NCBI GenBank assembly: GCA_947455695.1
Contig: CANGRN010000075.1
Coordinates: 1 to 7,016, forward strand
Direction: 5' to 3'
Source: Alphaproteobacteria bacterium
Lineage (GTDB): Bacteria; Pseudomonadota; Alphaproteobacteria; Micropepsales; Micropepsaceae
DNA: 7,016 bases
Shown here: one piece after another, positions 1 through 6,211 of the stretch
How the letters are laid out: each line of letters starts with the position of its first letter
Numbering within the stretch: position 1 is the first letter of the stretch
Translations under genes and position numbers: made by a program
The notes under the pieces: generated by a model
What the model was told of the DNA's origin: nothing
Databases searched by the model: none
What the model saw: the letters and a program-made list of their open reading frames with translations, nothing else

Positions 1-203
1 GCCTGCGTGATGTCGGCACCAAGGATCTTGCCTTCGTGATCGGCGGCCCTGACGGGCTGGCGGCGCTGCCGGGGAAGTAGGCGGGCCGCAGTCTTGCTTT
101 CGGGCCCCAGACCTGGCCGCATCTGCTGGCGCGCGCGCTATTGACCGCGCAGGTCTACCGCGCCCTCACCATCCTGGCCGGGCACCCCTATCACAGGGCA
201 TAA
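1..203 (+). pseudogene. rlmH: rlmH 3' part with in-frame amber stop (23S rRNA m3-pseudouridine-1915 methyltransferase)
   Basis: RlmH is a SPOUT-family, SAM-dependent enzyme that methylates N3 of pseudouridine 1915 in 23S rRNA helix 69. The frame starting at base 3 reads LRDVGTKDLAFVIGGPDGL, the family's conserved IGGxxGL segment. It then meets TAG at 78-80 and continues in the same frame through FGPQTWPH and [10 protein letters not shown] to TAA at 201-203. WPH and GHPYHR are the hallmark C-terminal motifs of RlmH. As I recall alphaproteobacterial RlmH, the distance from GL to WPH is normal, so this looks like a single substitution rather than a frameshift. Truncation at 78 would remove about 40 residues, including the C-terminal part of the trefoil knot that forms the SAM site. 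The start lies left of the window. A further change is visible downstream, where the usual AEQLYRA motif reads TAQVYRA. The gene could be a true pseudogene, a stop-codon readthrough case or a sequencing error. Identity is confident; its functional state is not. Confidence 0.85.
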
Positions 204-240
204 AGAAACGGCCCGCGCAGCTAGGACTGCGCGAGCCGTT
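201..240 (-). terminator. Hairpin terminator between rlmH and the DUF4189 gene
   Basis: Bases 207-220 and 227-240 form a 14-bp stem with one mismatch and a six-base loop (CTAGGA). On the minus strand the stem is followed by a T-rich run (TTTCTTTA), which fits a Rho-independent terminator for the DUF4189 gene, whose stop lies 22 bases before it. On the plus strand the stem begins three bases after the final rlmH TAA but has no T run after it, so termination in that direction would be weaker. Confidence 0.75.
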
Positions 241-262
241 GATGTCCTGTTGGAGACAGGTT

Positions 263-679
263 TTACGAATTCGAAGAGCAGATATTCTCGTGAATGGAGC
301 AGTCGCTGGCGCCTGACGCCTGGCACTGTTCCATGGCGGTGGCGGTGGCGGTGACCTGGTCACGGCCCTGCACCAGGAAGGATGCATTGTGTTCGACGCT
401 GATCGCCAGCGCGCCGCAATTGTCCTTCAGGGTGACCTTGACCACGCAGTCATTGCTGCCGGCGGCCTTGTTGCACTCGCTGATCGAGCGCTTGTAGGCG
501 GCGATCGGATCAGGATAGCCCCAGGCCCCGCCATAGGTCAGCGAGGAATCCGACATGGCGATGGCGCCATAGGGACCCAGCTCCGGCTTGCGGAGCAATT
601 TCCAGTAAGCCACGCCGCCCAGCACCAGCAGCGCCACGAGCAGCATGATCGTCAATGATGTTCTGCGATCGCCATACAT
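263..679 (-). CDS. Membrane-anchored DUF4189 domain protein (138 aa)
   Basis: This is a small protein of unknown function. Residues 9-26 are a hydrophobic segment (MLLVALLVLGGVAYW within it) preceded by two arginines, consistent with an N-terminal membrane anchor and export of the remainder. Residues 37-134 resemble the DUF4189 repeat pattern: YGAIA, a GGAWGYP stretch, an alanine-containing helix, then CxxxxxxxxDCxV and NCGALA, followed by a second, degenerate AMEQCxxxGxxDC unit. Six cysteines (69, 78, 88, 119, 127, 134) could form disulphides outside the cytoplasm. The start at 679 was chosen because AAGGAGAAGGG lies just upstream and the hydrophobic segment follows at once; longer upstream readings run through the promoter region. 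The gene is transcribed divergently from fliX, and a sigma-54-like element lies at the right distance. Family assignment is from pattern memory, without a profile search. The biological role is unknown. Confidence 0.75.
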   Translation of the reverse strand: MYGDRRTSLTIMLLVALLVLGGVAYWKLLRKPELGPYGAIAMSDSSLTYGGAWGYPDPIAAYKRSISECNKAAGSNDCVVKVTLKDNCGALAISVEHNASFLVQGRDQVTATATAMEQCQASGASDCSIHENICSSNS

Positions 680-685
680 GGGCAA

Positions 686-696
686 CCCTTCTCCTT
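686..696 (-). promoter_or_regulatory. Ribosome binding site of the DUF4189 gene
   Basis: On the minus strand AAGGAGAAGGG precedes the ATG at 679 by 6 bases (11 from the AAGGAG part). This is the strongest Shine-Dalgarno match in the window and fixes the 138-residue start over the longer open frame. Confidence 0.75.
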
Positions 697-715
697 GGTA
701 ATGTCGGTGTGCTCC

Positions 716-733
716 TTTCAAGCGCTGTGCCAG
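716..733 (-). promoter_or_regulatory. Possible sigma-54 (-24/-12) promoter for the DUF4189 gene
   Basis: The minus strand reads CTGGCACAGCGCTTGAAA. The sigma-54 consensus is YTGGCACG-N4-TTGCW. The site matches the whole -24 half (TGGCAC), the spacing and the TTG, but has A where the -12 C should be. If used, transcription would start near 706, giving a leader of about 27 bases with the strong ribosome site inside it. The missing -12 C is a real weakness, so this is a candidate only. Confidence 0.35.
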
Positions 734-780
734 CGAAAGGCAGTGGTTTGCGGGGCAAAACCGGCGCAAGGCGGGACGGC

Positions 781-796
781 TAAACCCTTCCTTAAC
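781..796 (+). promoter_or_regulatory. Candidate CtrA box upstream of fliX
   Basis: The sequence is TAAA, seven bases, then TTAAC followed by CAT. The CtrA consensus is TTAA-N7-TTAAC; the only mismatch is the second base of the left half, and TTAACCAT is a typical strong half site. It lies about 40 bases upstream of the preferred fliX start. That suits an early flagellar gene in an alphaproteobacterium, where CtrA activates class II flagellar promoters. CtrA itself is not in the window, so binding is inferred. Confidence 0.45.
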
Positions 797-837
797 CATG
801 ATGGGGGATGCTGGTGTGTCGCAGTGGGACAAATCCC

Positions 838-1263
838 ATGGAAATCAAAGGCCCCGGCCGTATCGAGACTTCGGCCATCAAGCGCAAGGCGCCCGCAGGG
901 GCGCCCAGTACGGGCTTCGCTGTGTCGGAAGCCCCGGAAAGCCATGGCCAGATCGTGGCCGGTCCCGGCCCCATCGCGGCGCTGGATTCCATCCTGATGC
1001 TCCAGGGCATGGACGATTCCATGCAAGGCAAACGCAAGGGCGTCGCCCATGCCGAACAGCTGCTGGACCTGCTGGATTCGGTCCGCGACGGTTTGCTGGC
1101 CGGCGAAATTCCGCGCGCCACCCTGAACAAGCTGGCCGCCGCGGTCACCCGCCGCCACGAAGCCTTTGCCGATCCAGCGCTGCAGGATGTGCTGGACCAG
1201 ATCGAACTGCGCGCCCATGTGGAACTTGCCAAGCTCGAACAGCTCGACAAGCGGGTGGCTTAG
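838..1263 (+). CDS. fliX: Flagellar assembly regulator FliX (141 aa)
   Basis: FliX is a small alphaproteobacterial protein. In Caulobacter it couples early flagellar assembly to the sigma-54 activator FlbD and so gates expression of later flagellar genes. The sequence opens MEIKGPGRI and has a low-complexity Gly/Ala/Pro segment to about residue 45. The conserved core then follows: LDSILMLQGMDD (49-60), HAEQLLDLLDSVRDGLLAGE (71-90), and an acidic C-terminus DVLDQIELRAHVELAKLEQ (117-135). This arrangement and length match the family. The start at 838 was chosen because MEIKGPG is the typical FliX beginning and a weak GGGA lies 8 bases upstream; an ATG at 808 would add ten unconserved residues and lacks a spaced ribosome site. 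No other flagellar gene is visible, although fliX often sits beside flgI. Confidence in the family is high. Confidence 0.88.
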   Translation: MEIKGPGRIETSAIKRKAPAGAPSTGFAVSEAPESHGQIVAGPGPIAALDSILMLQGMDDSMQGKRKGVAHAEQLLDLLDSVRDGLLAGEIPRATLNKLAAAVTRRHEAFADPALQDVLDQIELRAHVELAKLEQLDKRVA

Positions 1264-1280
1264 CGCGGGTCTTTTGCGTA

Positions 1281-1339
1281 CTGAGTGCGTCGCCCGTGCT
1301 CACGTGCGTTAAGCACGCTCCGCGCGGGCTCCTGCTCAG
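1281..1339. repeat. Nested imperfect palindrome in the fliX / DUF1428 convergent gap
   Basis: Three paired arms are nested: CTGAG (1281-1285) with CTCAG (1335-1339), GCCCG (1292-1296) with CGGGC (1325-1329), and CGTGC (1303-1307) with GCACG (1313-1317) around the loop GTTAA. The arms are separated by unpaired bases. No T run follows on either strand, so it is not a classical intrinsic terminator, though it sits where both convergent genes should end. It could be a dispersed intergenic palindromic element or a weak bidirectional terminator. Confidence 0.4.
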
Positions 1340-1363
1340 GTCACAAAATCCCTCGCGCTATTT

Positions 1364-1717
1364 CTACAGACCCAAAAAGGGCTCGAATCCGCCAAAGATC
1401 ATGCGCTTGCCGTCAAACGGCGCATTTTCCATCGCCGCCTTCATGCGGGGATCGGCCATGACCTTCTCCATCACGGCATCGCGGCTGGCGCGGGATTCAT
1501 AGACGATCCAGGAAAACACCACGATCTCGCCCTCCTGGGCCTGCACGGCGCGGGGGAAGGAGGTCAGGGTGCCATAGGGCACATCCTCGCCGATGCATTC
1601 CACCGAGGTCAGGGCGCCATGTTCCTTCCAGACCTGGGCGCACAGGCGCGCCAGCGTCTTGTATTCGTCCAGCCTGTCCGCCGGTACCGGGATCACAAAA
1701 CCATCGACATAGGCCAT
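1364..1717 (-). CDS. DUF1428 family protein (YbaA-like, 117 aa)
   Basis: This belongs to the DUF1428 family, which includes Escherichia coli YbaA. These are small cytoplasmic proteins with a dimeric ferredoxin-like (alpha/beta barrel) fold; no reaction is established. Family landmarks are all present: MAYVDGFVIPVP at the N-terminus, WKEHGAL (30-36), PYGTLTSFP (47-55), EIVVFSWIVYESRASRD (64-80), DPRM (89-92) and PFDGKRMIFGGF (100-111). Length is that of the family. The ATG at 1717 has GGAG seven bases upstream. It lies on the same strand as the suc genes but beyond their terminator, so it is probably transcribed separately; a TAGGAT at 1750-1755 on the minus strand could be a -10 box, but I see no good -35. 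It converges on fliX. Family assignment is confident, function is unknown. Confidence 0.88.
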   Translation of the reverse strand: MAYVDGFVIPVPADRLDEYKTLARLCAQVWKEHGALTSVECIGEDVPYGTLTSFPRAVQAQEGEIVVFSWIVYESRASRDAVMEKVMADPRMKAAMENAPFDGKRMIFGGFEPFLGL

Positions 1718-1781
1718 GGCGTTACTCCGTCAGGTTCCGTCACAGGACGATCCTAGCGTTGCCGTTCCGACAGTGCGCGTG

Positions 1782-1811
1782 AAAAAAAGGCGGCTCGAAA
1801 GCCGCCTTTTT
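1782..1811 (-). terminator. Strong intrinsic terminator after sucB
   Basis: GGCGGCT (1789-1795) pairs perfectly with AGCCGCC (1800-1806) around the tetraloop CGAA. The stem is flanked by seven A on the left and five T on the right, which extend the pairing and supply a T run on both strands. It starts 19 bases past the sucB stop and ends the sucAB transcript; it could also stop readthrough in the opposite direction. Confidence 0.9.
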
Positions 1812-1830
1812 CAATCATTTGGAACCGGGA

Positions 1831-3045
1831 TCAGATTTCCAGGAGCAGGCGCTGGGGATCTTCCAGGGCGTCCTTGACCTTGACCAGGAAGGTCACGGCC
1901 TCGCGGCCGTCCACGATGCGGTGATCGTAGGACAAGGCCAGATACATCATGGGGCGGATCTCGATCTTGTCGCCGATCGCCATGGGGCGGGGCTGGATCT
2001 TGTGCATGCCCAGGATGCCCGACTGCGGGGAATTGAGGATCGGGGTGGACATCAGCGAGCCGAACACGCCGCCATTGGTGATGGAGAAGGTGCCGCCCTG
2101 CAGCTCTTCCAGCTTCAGCTTGTTGTCGCGGGCGCGCATGCCGAAATCGGCGATGGCCTTTTCGATGCCGGCCAGCGACAGCTGGTCGGCGCCCTTCACC
2201 ACCGGCACCACCAGCCCGCGCTCGGTCGAAACCGCGATGCCGATGTCGAAGTAATTCTTGTAGACAATGTTGTCGCCTTCGATCTCGGCATTGACGTTGG
2301 GCAGGTCCTTCAGCGCCGCCACGACGGCCTTGGTGAAGAAGCCCATGAAGCCCATCTTCACGCCATGCTTCTTCTCGAAGCTGTCCTTGTAGGTGGCGCG
2401 CAGGCCCATCACCGCCGTCATGTCCACCTCGTTGAAGGTGGTGAGCTGGGCGGCGGTGTTCTGGGATTCCTTCAGGCGCAGAGCGATGGTCTTGCGCAAC
2501 CGGGTCATCGGCACGCGTTCCTCGTGCGCTTCATTGTGGCGCGGGCCGGCAGGGGCGGCGGCGACGGGCGCCGGAGCGGAGGCGCGAGACGCCAGCGCGC
2601 CCAGCATGTCGCCCTTGGTCACGCGGCCATCCTTGCCGGTGCCGGCGACGGCGGACACGGCGATGCCGGATTCCTCGGAAATGCGTTTGGCCGACGGCAT
2701 GGCCGGCGCATCCGCCTTCGGAGCAGCCGGCGCCGGCGCCGGCGCGGCGGGCTTGGGCGCTTCGGCCTTGGGGGCAGCAGCCTTGGGCGCGGGCGCGGAG
2801 CCAGCCTTGCCTTCGGCGATGGCGCCCAGCAGGGCGCCGACCGCGACGGTGCTGCCAGCCTGGGCGGCGATGGATTCAATGGCCCCGTCGGCGGGCGAGG
2901 GCACTTCCACCGTCACCTTGTCGGTTTCCAGTTCCAGCAGCGGCTCGTCCCGCTTCACCGTTTCGCCTTCCTTCTTGAACCACTTGGAAATGGTGGCTTC
3001 GGTGACGGACTCGCCCATGGCTGGGACTTTGATTTCGACGGTCAT
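1831..3045 (-). CDS. sucB: Dihydrolipoyl succinyltransferase, E2 of 2-oxoglutarate dehydrogenase (404 aa)
   Basis: SucB is the E2 core of the 2-oxoglutarate dehydrogenase complex. Its lipoyl arm accepts the succinyl group from E1 and the catalytic domain passes it to CoA. Domains in order are: lipoyl domain (about 1-78) with the lipoylated lysine K43 in ETDKVTVEV; an Ala/Pro/Lys-rich flexible linker (about 79-113); a peripheral subunit-binding domain (about 114-150, [13 protein letters not shown] through GRVTKGDML); a second linker; and the acyltransferase domain (about 175-404). The active-site motif SYDHRIVDG gives H375 and D379, the same positions as I recall for the E. coli enzyme, whose length is almost identical. 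The ATG at 3045 has AAGG seven bases upstream and follows the sucA stop by 21 bases, so the two are surely co-transcribed. A strong terminator follows, and no E3 gene is attached. The protein looks intact. Confidence 0.97.
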   Translation of the reverse strand: MTVEIKVPAMGESVTEATISKWFKKEGETVKRDEPLLELETDKVTVEVPSPADGAIESIAAQAGSTVAVGALLGAIAEGKAGSAPAPKAAAPKAEAPKPAAPAPAPAAPKADAPAMPSAKRISEESGIAVSAVAGTGKDGRVTKGDMLGALASRASAPAPVAAAPAGPRHNEAHEERVPMTRLRKTIALRLKESQNTAAQLTTFNEVDMTAVMGLRATYKDSFEKKHGVKMGFMGFFTKAVVAALKDLPNVNAEIEGDNIVYKNYFDIGIAVSTERGLVVPVVKGADQLSLAGIEKAIADFGMRARDNKLKLEELQGGTFSITNGGVFGSLMSTPILNSPQSGILGMHKIQPRPMAIGDKIEIRPMMYLALSYDHRIVDGREAVTFLVKVKDALEDPQRLLLEI

Positions 3046-3066
3046 GTTTGAACCTTGAAGGCCTTG

Positions 3067-6027
3067 TTAGAGAGAAAGCGCGTCGTTGAGGAAGGCAGCC
3101 AGTTCGGCCAGGTGCTGCTTCATCAGGCCGGCGGCGGTGGAGGCATATTCGGGACGGCCGACATAACGCGGCGTGGCCTTGCCGCCCAGCTTGGTCACCG
3201 TGTCTTCGATCCGTTCCTTGACGAAGCTCCAGGCGCCCTGGTTCTTCGGCTCTTCCTGGCACCAGACCAGCTCGGCCTTGGGGAAGCGGTTCAGCTCCTG
3301 GGCCAGCACATTTTCCGGGAAGGGATAGAGCTGTTCGATGCGCAGGATCTGGATGCGGTTCTCGCCGCGCTTTTCGCGCTCTTCCATCAGGTCGAAATAG
3401 ACCTTGCCGGTGCACAGCACCACGCGCTTGATCTCGTGGTCGGGCACCAGCTGGACGGTGGTGGCGCCCGGCACGACTTCGGCCTGGTCGCGCAGCACGC
3501 GGTGGAACGAGGTGCCACGGGTCATGTCGGACAGGAAGCTGGTGCACTTCTTGTGGCGCAGCAGCGACTTGGGCGTCAGCACGATCAGCGGCTTGCGGAA
3601 GCTGCGATGCATCTGGCGGCGCAGGATATGGAAATAGTTGGCCGGGGTGGTCGGCACGCAGACCTGCATATTGTCCTGGGCGCAAAGCTGCAGGTAGCGC
3701 TCCAGACGGGCGCTGGAATGTTCCGGGCCCTGGCCTTCATAGCCGTGCGGCAGCAGCAAGGTCAGACCCGACATGCGCAGCCACTTCATTTCACCCGACG
3801 CGATGAACTGGTCCATCACGACTTGCGCGCCGTTGGCGAAGTCGCCGAACTGGGCTTCCCACAACACCAGTGCCTTGGGCTCGGCGGTGGAATAGCCATA
3901 TTCGAAGCCCAGCACCGCTTCTTCGGACAGCAGCGAGTCGATGATCTCGAAGCAGCCCTGGTCCTTGGAGATGTGCTGCAGCGGGAAATAGCGTTCCTCG
4001 GTCTGCTGGTCGACCAGTGCGGCATGGCGCTGGCTGAAGGTGCCGCGCTGCGAATCCTGGCCCGAAAAGCGGACATAGAAGCCGTCATCCAGCAGGGTGC
4101 CCAGCGCCAGCGCCTCGGCCGTGGCCCAGTCGAAACCTTCGCCGGTCTCGAACATCTTGGCCTTGGTTTCCAGGAGGCGGGTGATGGTCTTGTGCAGGGT
4201 GAAGTTGGCGGGCGGGGTGGTCAGTGCCTTGCCGACCTTGCGCAGTTCGTCTTCGCTGACACTGGTCTCGCCGCGGCGGTCGCTGTTCTTGGGCGCCTTT
4301 TCCAGGCCCTGCCAGCGGCCATCCAGCCAGTCGGCCCGGTTGGGCAGATGGCTTTTGGCGGCATTGTATTCATCGTCCAGCCGCTGGTTGAACTCGGCCT
4401 GCATGGCGTCAGCCTCGGCCTGGTTCAAGGTGCCTTCCTGGACCAGCTTGTTGGTATAGAGCTGCAGGGTCGAAGCATGATCCTTGATCACCCGGTACAT
4501 CTGCGGCTGGGTGAAGCTGGGCTCGTCGCTCTCGTTATGCCCGAACCTGCGATAGCAGATCATGTCGAGCACCACGTCCTTCTTGAACTTCTGGCGGAAT
4601 TCGATGGCGATGCGGGTGGCGTGCACCACCGCTTCGGGATCATCGCCATTCACATGGAAGATCGGCGCCTGCACCATCAACGCGATGTCGGTGCAATAGG
4701 GCGAGGAGCGCGAGAACATCGGCGCGGTGGTGAAGCCGATCTGGTTGTTGATGACGAAATGCATGGTGCCGCCGGTGCGGAAGCCCTTGATGCCCGACAT
4801 GGCAAAACATTCGGCCACCACGCCCTGGCCGGCGAATGCCGCGTCGCCATGGATCAGGATGGGCAGCACGCTGGTGCGCGCATCGATGTCGCGCAGTTGC
4901 CACTGCTTGGCGCGCGCCTTGCCCAGCACCACGGGATTGACGATTTCCAGGTGCGAGGGATTGGGGGTCAGCGACAGATGGACCTTGTGGCCGTCGAACT
5001 CGCGGTCGGATGACGCGCCCAGGTGATACTTGACGTCGCCGGAGCCTTCCACGTCGGAGGGATTGGCGCTGCCGCCCTGGAATTCATGGAACAGCTGGCG
5101 ATAGGGCTTGCCCATCACATTGACCAGCACGTTCAGTCGGCCGCGATGGGCCATGCCCAGAACGATCTCGGACACGCCCAGCTGGCCGCCGCGCTTGATG
5201 ATCTGCTCCAGCGCCGGAATGGTGGCTTCGCCGCCGTCCAGGCCGAAACGCTTGGTGCCGACGAAACGGTTGGCGGCGAACTTCTCGAAGCCTTCGGCCT
5301 CGATCAGCTTGTTGAGGATGGCCTTCTTGCCTTCGGGCGTGAAGGCGATGCCTTCGCCCTCGATGCGGCGCTGCAGCCAGGTCTTCTGCTCGGCATCGTT
5401 GATGTGCATGAACTCATAGCCGATGCGGCCGCAATAGGTGGCGCGCAGCTTGTCCAGCAACTGGCGCGGCGTGGCGGTCTGGAAGCCCAGGATGCCGTCG
5501 ACATAGACCGGCATATCGAGCGCGGCGCCTTCGAACTGATAATGCTTGGGATCCAGGGTCGCCTGTGGCGTCCTGGGCGTGATGCCAAGCGGATCGAGAT
5601 CAGCTTCCAGATGGCCGATCATGCGATAGGCGCGGATCATCTGGACGGCGTGAATGGAATGGGCGGCGGCGCCCGTAGTGTCGCCAGCCGGTGCGGCAGC
5701 GGCAGGCTTGGCCTTGTCGCCCTTCTTGGCGGGCGCGGCCGGGGGCTCCTGGCCGGTAAGGGCGGCGATCAGGTCGCCGGCGGCAAATTCTGGCTTGGCA
5801 TCGCGCTTCCAGGCCGGACCGCGGCCCAGCTGCGTGGGAGACAGACCCTGTTCGCCGACCTGTGCGAAATAGCTCTGCCAGCTTTCGTCCACACTGGCGG
5901 GGTTGGCCAGCCAGGCGGCGTACATCTGCTCGACGAACGCGGCATTGGTGCCGTTGAGGAAGGACGTTGCTTCGAAGATATCGTTCGAAGCGCGGTTCAA
6001 GCGGTCGGAGGGGGATTGTTCTGTCAT
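3067..6027 (-). CDS. sucA: 2-oxoglutarate dehydrogenase E1 component (986 aa)
   Basis: SucA is the thiamine-diphosphate-dependent E1 enzyme that decarboxylates 2-oxoglutarate and succinylates the lipoyl group of SucB. The N-terminal E2-contacting segment (about 16-55) has ATSFLNGTNAAFVEQMY and NPASVDESWQSYF. An Ala/Pro/Lys-rich linker follows at about 94-116. The E1 catalytic part includes GMAHRGRLNVL (291-301, H294), KYHLG (H335), IHGDAAFAGQGVVAE (392-406, cofactor aspartate D395), INNQIGF (426-432) and RRFGHNESDEP (493-503). The transketolase-like C-terminal half includes GPEHSSARLERYLQ (767-780), which carries another active-site histidine, H770. Length is within the family range. The ATG at 6027 is fixed by an in-frame TAA 12 bases upstream, yet no Shine-Dalgarno sequence is adjacent. 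It is transcribed with sucB, and a terminator lies between it and sucD. The long open frames on the opposite strand are codon-bias shadows. Confidence 0.97.
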   Translation of the reverse strand: MTEQSPSDRLNRASNDIFEATSFLNGTNAAFVEQMYAAWLANPASVDESWQSYFAQVGEQGLSPTQLGRGPAWKRDAKPEFAAGDLIAALTGQEPPAAPAKKGDKAKPAAAAPAGDTTGAAAHSIHAVQMIRAYRMIGHLEADLDPLGITPRTPQATLDPKHYQFEGAALDMPVYVDGILGFQTATPRQLLDKLRATYCGRIGYEFMHINDAEQKTWLQRRIEGEGIAFTPEGKKAILNKLIEAEGFEKFAANRFVGTKRFGLDGGEATIPALEQIIKRGGQLGVSEIVLGMAHRGRLNVLVNVMGKPYRQLFHEFQGGSANPSDVEGSGDVKYHLGASSDREFDGHKVHLSLTPNPSHLEIVNPVVLGKARAKQWQLRDIDARTSVLPILIHGDAAFAGQGVVAECFAMSGIKGFRTGGTMHFVINNQIGFTTAPMFSRSSPYCTDIALMVQAPIFHVNGDDPEAVVHATRIAIEFRQKFKKDVVLDMICYRRFGHNESDEPSFTQPQMYRVIKDHASTLQLYTNKLVQEGTLNQAEADAMQAEFNQRLDDEYNAAKSHLPNRADWLDGRWQGLEKAPKNSDRRGETSVSEDELRKVGKALTTPPANFTLHKTITRLLETKAKMFETGEGFDWATAEALALGTLLDDGFYVRFSGQDSQRGTFSQRHAALVDQQTEERYFPLQHISKDQGCFEIIDSLLSEEAVLGFEYGYSTAEPKALVLWEAQFGDFANGAQVVMDQFIASGEMKWLRMSGLTLLLPHGYEGQGPEHSSARLERYLQLCAQDNMQVCVPTTPANYFHILRRQMHRSFRKPLIVLTPKSLLRHKKCTSFLSDMTRGTSFHRVLRDQAEVVPGATTVQLVPDHEIKRVVLCTGKVYFDLMEEREKRGENRIQILRIEQLYPFPENVLAQELNRFPKAELVWCQEEPKNQGAWSFVKERIEDTVTKLGGKATPRYVGRPEYASTAAGLMKQHLAELAAFLNDALSL

Positions 6028-6040
6028 TTCAAACGCTTAT

Positions 6041-6070
6041 GGGGCGGCTTGTTGGGCCTATCCCCTTCCT
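6041..6070 (-). other. Leader hairpin with displaced Shine-Dalgarno-like tract before sucA
   Basis: On the minus strand AGGAAGGGG (6062-6070) resembles a ribosome binding sequence but ends 34 bases before the sucA ATG. Its GGGG can pair with CCCC (6041-6044), and an inner GGC/GCC (6056-6058 with 6046-6048) extends the stem around a seven-base loop. The fold would place the purine tract just outside or inside a hairpin that ends 13 bases before the ATG. Whether it forms or matters is inference. Confidence 0.3.
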
Positions 6071-6135
6071 GGTGGCGCGTCGCCTATGGCGGTGCGTGGT
6101 AACGCCTTCTACACGCCGATTCAACGCAGAATATC

Positions 6136-6161
6136 GTTAAGATGGGCTCAATTGGCCCCAT
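6136..6161 (-). promoter_or_regulatory. Palindrome overlapping a CtrA-like box in the sucA leader
   Basis: Bases 6142-6161 form a 20-bp inverted repeat (ATGGGCTCAATTGGCCCCAT) in which 8 of 10 positions per arm pair. It overlaps TTGA-N7-TTAAC on the minus strand (6151 down to 6136), one mismatch from the CtrA consensus. Both lie roughly 110-135 bases before the sucA start, in the region where a sucA promoter is expected. I could not identify convincing -35 and -10 boxes. It could be an operator for an unknown dimeric regulator. Confidence 0.3.
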
Positions 6162-6211
6162 ATGCACGGCAATTTCAGGGCAACGGACACGCCAAACACG
6201 CATGTCCCGTT

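Noticed and set aside
739..751. Possible sigma-54 promoter facing fliX (GG ... TTTGC)
   Set aside because: The GG and GC dinucleotides are nine bases apart instead of the required ten, and the -24 block is otherwise poor.
808..837. Longer fliX start at 808
   Set aside because: The extra ten residues (MLVCRSGTNP) do not resemble FliX, and the G run abuts the ATG without spacing.
2727..2744. Tandem CCGGCG repeat in sucB
   Set aside because: It encodes the Ala/Pro-rich interdomain linker, where such low-complexity DNA is normal.
1819..3051. Long plus-strand open frame (410 codons) opposite sucB
   Set aside because: It mirrors the SucB codons, including Gly/Arg runs from the Ala/Pro linker. 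It is a codon-bias shadow with no motif of its own.
3055..5013. Long plus-strand open frame (652 codons) opposite sucA
   Set aside because: The minus strand encodes an intact, highly conserved SucA. The antisense frame is rich in His, Gln, Gly and Ala, as expected from GC-biased third positions, and has no recognisable motif.
5023..6102. Plus-strand open frame (359 codons) opposite the sucA 5' half
   Set aside because: It is antisense to conserved SucA sequence and shows no domain or ribosome site.
6084..6203. 39-codon minus-strand open frame in the sucA leader as a leader peptide
   Set aside because: There is no properly spaced ribosome site (GGGA is only about two bases from the ATG), no run of regulatory codons, and it crosses the palindrome that looks regulatory.
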